Positions 4,201-5,894 of a DNA stretch of 5,894 nt are shown piece by piece (the stretch's first letter is position 1; each line of letters begins with the position of its first letter). Under the pieces are notes generated by a model. The model ran no database searches. It worked only from the letters and a program-made list of their open reading frames with translations, and was not told the origin of the DNA. The position numbers and the translations under genes are program-made. Origin of the DNA: Candidatus Kaiserbacteria bacterium (lineage in GTDB: Bacteria; Patescibacteriota; Minisyncoccia; Phycocordibacterales; Phycocordibacteraceae); NCBI GenBank assembly GCA_023267775.1, contig JAHFMQ010000043.1, forward strand, positions 1 to 5,894, read 5' to 3'.

Positions 4201-4800
4201 TCAACCTGAGCTGTTGCAACTATAATTCCAAATTAGCGCACCTCCGCCACCTCCAGGAGGCCACCCTAAAAGCATAGTTCGACAGGTTTTCCCAATTGGA
4301 GAACAAGCGCCCGTCGGAGGCGTCCATGCGGGACTAACATTACAGCTAGTTACCCATGCTAAACAACAAGTCGTCATGTTACCTGTAAAACTCGTCAACG
4401 TCCACGTTCCACCACAAGATTGTGTATTGCAACTTTGACTGGTCGCTTGAGGATTAACGCAGCTGTCATAATTGCATGTCTGCGTCCGTGTCTGAGTGCC
4501 TCCACCGCAAGAAAGGCTGCATGCTGACCATGCAGAGTAGCTGTAATCGCCTTGATTAAACAACAAAACACAAGTTGGTTTATTGGCGATAAACTTCGAT
4601 TGCTCAAGTAACGTGTTTGTCGGCACGAACACGTCTTGACCACAATTATTTTTAGCGTATTTTCCGAATTCAGCGATATACACCGTCTGTCCAACATTTA
4701 CTCTATACCCTTGCGCTGCATGTGCCACAAAAGCCCCTCCTATTAAGACTCCGATTATGAACATCGGCATGCTTTTTTTTATGAGAGAAGTAACTAACAT
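4201..4800 (-). CDS. Exported thrombospondin type-1 domain protein
   Basis: This 199-residue protein has a signal peptide: lysines at 8-9, a hydrophobic core at about 12-26, and a likely cleavage after AHA near residue 28. The mature N-terminal part (29-85) has two cysteines (53, 77). A thrombospondin type-1 repeat follows at about 86-129: WSACSLSCGGGTQTRTQTC (91-109), with Cys94, Cys98, Cys109, Cys114, Cys124 and Cys129 in the usual six-cysteine pattern and the Trp/Arg residues that stack in TSP1 folds. The C-terminal part (130-199) adds more cysteines and a Pro-Gly-rich stretch (PPGGGGG, 181-187). TSP1 repeats mediate adhesion in animals and apicomplexans, so a surface adhesion role here is inference. 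The start lies 2 bases after the upstream stop. Codons 7-10 contain a run of eight A, and ATG codon 11 just after it is an alternative start. Confidence 0.85.
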   Translation of the reverse strand: MLVTSLIKKSMPMFIIGVLIGGAFVAHAAQGYRVNVGQTVYIAEFGKYAKNNCGQDVFVPTNTLLEQSKFIANKPTCVLLFNQGDYSYSAWSACSLSCGGGTQTRTQTCNYDSCVNPQATSQSCNTQSCGGTWTLTSFTGNMTTCCLAWVTSCNVSPAWTPPTGACSPIGKTCRTMLLGWPPGGGGGALIWNYSCNSSG

Positions 4801-4802
4801 AT

Positions 4803-5693
4803 CTACTTCTTTAATCCATCGATCTCCTTCTGAAGACTAATTATTTGTATCTGAAGATCTCCAATATCTTTTTGCTGGCTAACAACCCGTGCTTGGGATG
4901 ATTGAACTTGTCGATCAAGCTCTTTCACTGCCTCGACGAGCGGAGCTACGAGATTTCCATACTGAACGGATTTCATTCCGCTGTTTTTATCCGTTGCTAC
5001 TACTTCTGGAAACACTTTCTCCACGTTCTGTGCTATGAAGCCGAGCTGAGGATCCTGATCACCGGTCTTCCAATTAAAAGAAACTCCTAGCAAGTTCCTT
5101 ATTTTTTCTAATGCGTTTGGAATTGGTTCTATGTTGGTTTTCAAACGACTGTCAGAAGAGTAGTAAAAGGCGGTCGCTGTTATATTTCCTCCGACCGTCA
5201 GAGTCCCTCCTATAGTTGCGCCCCCCGCTTGCCAACTGTTACCCGCATTGTCCCAGGACGTTGCCCAGTTCCCATACCCATTAAGGAATCCGATTACGTT
5301 TGAATTTGCGTGTATGTACTTTACCCCATTGGGTGATTCGTCATCACGGAGTGTGATGTACGTGTAAGCCCCCCCAGCATTTGATACGCTGAGTCCATTA
5401 TTAACGATGACAGGATTACTTGTGGTATTCCCAGCTGTCGTAACGGCCTGCAGAGTGGGAGCTCCTGTACTTCCAATCGCGCTCAAACATTTACTCCCGC
5501 CACCTGAGGTTGTACAAATATCACCGGCCTTTGTTTGTAGTGCGGGGCCAGTGTTAAGCGGCGCGTAGGCATCGGCTTGTGGCGGGGCTGCGGGTGGCGG
5601 AGTCCACGATGCGGCAAAGGTTTGCGCTGCGGCAGAAAACAGAAGAGCTCCTGCGACTAAAGCAATTTGGGAGAGGATACGATGATAGCTCAC
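4803..5693 (-). CDS. Exported tail-fibre-like protein with S74 chaperone domain
   Basis: Residue numbers are from the GTG at 5693 (296 residues). A signal peptide (MSYHRILSQ, hydrophobic core about 6-25, cleavage near AQTFAA) is followed by WTPPPAAPPQ and APLNTG, a Pro-rich start that I recall in exported proteins of related bacteria. A Gly/Ser/Thr/Asn-rich beta region follows (about 55-175). At 179-256 is a Peptidase_S74 intramolecular chaperone domain: SSDSRLKTNIEPI, with Ser180 and Lys185 as the likely catalytic pair, then LGFIAQNVEKVFPEVV and SVQYGNLVAPLVEAVKEL. The C-terminus (256-296) is a coiled coil. In phage tail spikes this domain drives trimer folding and then cuts itself off. The frame is open to a GTG at 5798, but the extra 35 residues are non-hydrophobic and precede a good signal peptide, so the later start is preferred. 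Confidence 0.85.
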   Translation of the reverse strand: MSYHRILSQIALVAGALLFSAAAQTFAASWTPPPAAPPQADAYAPLNTGPALQTKAGDICTTSGGGSKCLSAIGSTGAPTLQAVTTAGNTTSNPVIVNNGLSVSNAGGAYTYITLRDDESPNGVKYIHANSNVIGFLNGYGNWATSWDNAGNSWQAGGATIGGTLTVGGNITATAFYYSSDSRLKTNIEPIPNALEKIRNLLGVSFNWKTGDQDPQLGFIAQNVEKVFPEVVATDKNSGMKSVQYGNLVAPLVEAVKELDRQVQSSQARVVSQQKDIGDLQIQIISLQKEIDGLKK

Positions 5694-5699
5694 TTCGCT

Positions 5700-5727
5700 A
5701 GTATAGTCGGCATGACGAGAATGTGAA
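5700..5727 (-). promoter_or_regulatory. Candidate promoter of the surface operon
   Basis: On the minus strand TTCACA (5727-5722) and TATACT (5705-5700) are 16 bases apart. The -10 ends 6 bases before the GTG at 5693, so the message would be leaderless. Both hexamers are one mismatch from consensus. It would drive the S74, TSP1 and anchored-protein genes together. Confidence 0.45.
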
Positions 5728-5790
5728 ATAAGCGGATAGTGGATAACATCTGTACTAAATGTGTGTGAAGTAAACCGTGAATCTCGATAT

Positions 5791-5892
5791 TCATCCACGG
5801 CTCAACACAGCCACCTGATACCCGAGCAGGGTGCGCATGTACTGCAAGAGATATCCTGAGACCGACCGAGGGAACGACGAGACGAGGTGCAG
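5791..5892 (-). CDS. Possible 3' end of an upstream gene (partial)
   Basis: A minus-strand frame is open from the right edge to a TGA at 5793-5791. It gives 33 residues with balanced, protein-like composition (SFPRSVSGYLLQYMRTLLGY, then QVAVLSRG). I do not recognise a domain. All three minus frames are open over this short stretch, including one that runs to a TGA at 5692-5690 overlapping the S74 GTG, so the choice is uncertain. Confidence 0.3.
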   Translation of the reverse strand: MHLVSSFPRSVSGYLLQYMRTLLGYQVAVLSRG

Positions 5893-5894
5893 GT

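Noticed and set aside
4395..4697. 100-residue minus-strand frame within the TSP1 gene
   Set aside because: It is an out-of-frame shadow. The overlapping frame has a signal peptide and a clear TSP1 repeat.

Overview
The window looks like chromosomal DNA of a reduced-genome candidate-phyla-radiation bacterium (Patescibacteria, probably the Parcubacteria side). This is inferred from gene style and not from a marker. The pointers are a divergent but complete TruB, many very small proteins (two-helix membrane proteins, Cys-rich zinc-ribbon proteins), and an exported S74 tail-fibre-like protein next to an exported thrombospondin type-1 protein. Start signals are mixed. One gene has a textbook Shine-Dalgarno sequence. 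Several others have a -10 hexamer only 6 to 9 bases before the start codon, which suggests leaderless messages.

Layout. 1-197 is mostly non-coding with a GC-rich, hairpin-rich left edge. 198-395 (+) is a small two-helix membrane protein, followed by about 240 bases with no convincing gene. A cupin protein (637-993, -) diverges from a YdeI/OmpD-associated (OmdA) protein (1192-1443, +). Next is a 64-residue CxxC protein with a perfect ribosome binding site (1587-1781, +). A hairpin-rich stretch then ends in a strong terminator (1794-2002). A zinc-ribbon protein (2033-2248, -) and truB (2358-3242, -) lie on the minus strand, each followed by a terminator. The truB promoter region is shared with a divergent two-helix membrane protein (3437-3622, +) and carries four copies of a 17-bp element in a symmetrical layout. 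A long hairpin at 3699-3727 separates that gene from a leftward cluster.

The leftward cluster (5693 to 3736, -) has three tightly packed genes: an exported tail-fibre-like protein with a C-terminal S74 self-cleaving chaperone domain and coiled coil, an exported TSP1-domain protein (2-base gap), and a membrane-anchored extracytoplasmic protein (12-base gap). They look like one transcription unit for cell-surface proteins. In an episymbiotic lineage such an operon could serve attachment to a host cell, but that role is inference. The right edge holds the possible 3' end of another minus-strand gene.

The most promising unexplained signals are the four-copy 17-bp element at the truB divergent promoter, the surface operon, the hairpin plus G-quadruplex motif in the 3' end of truB, and the structured, terminator-ended segment at 1794-2002.
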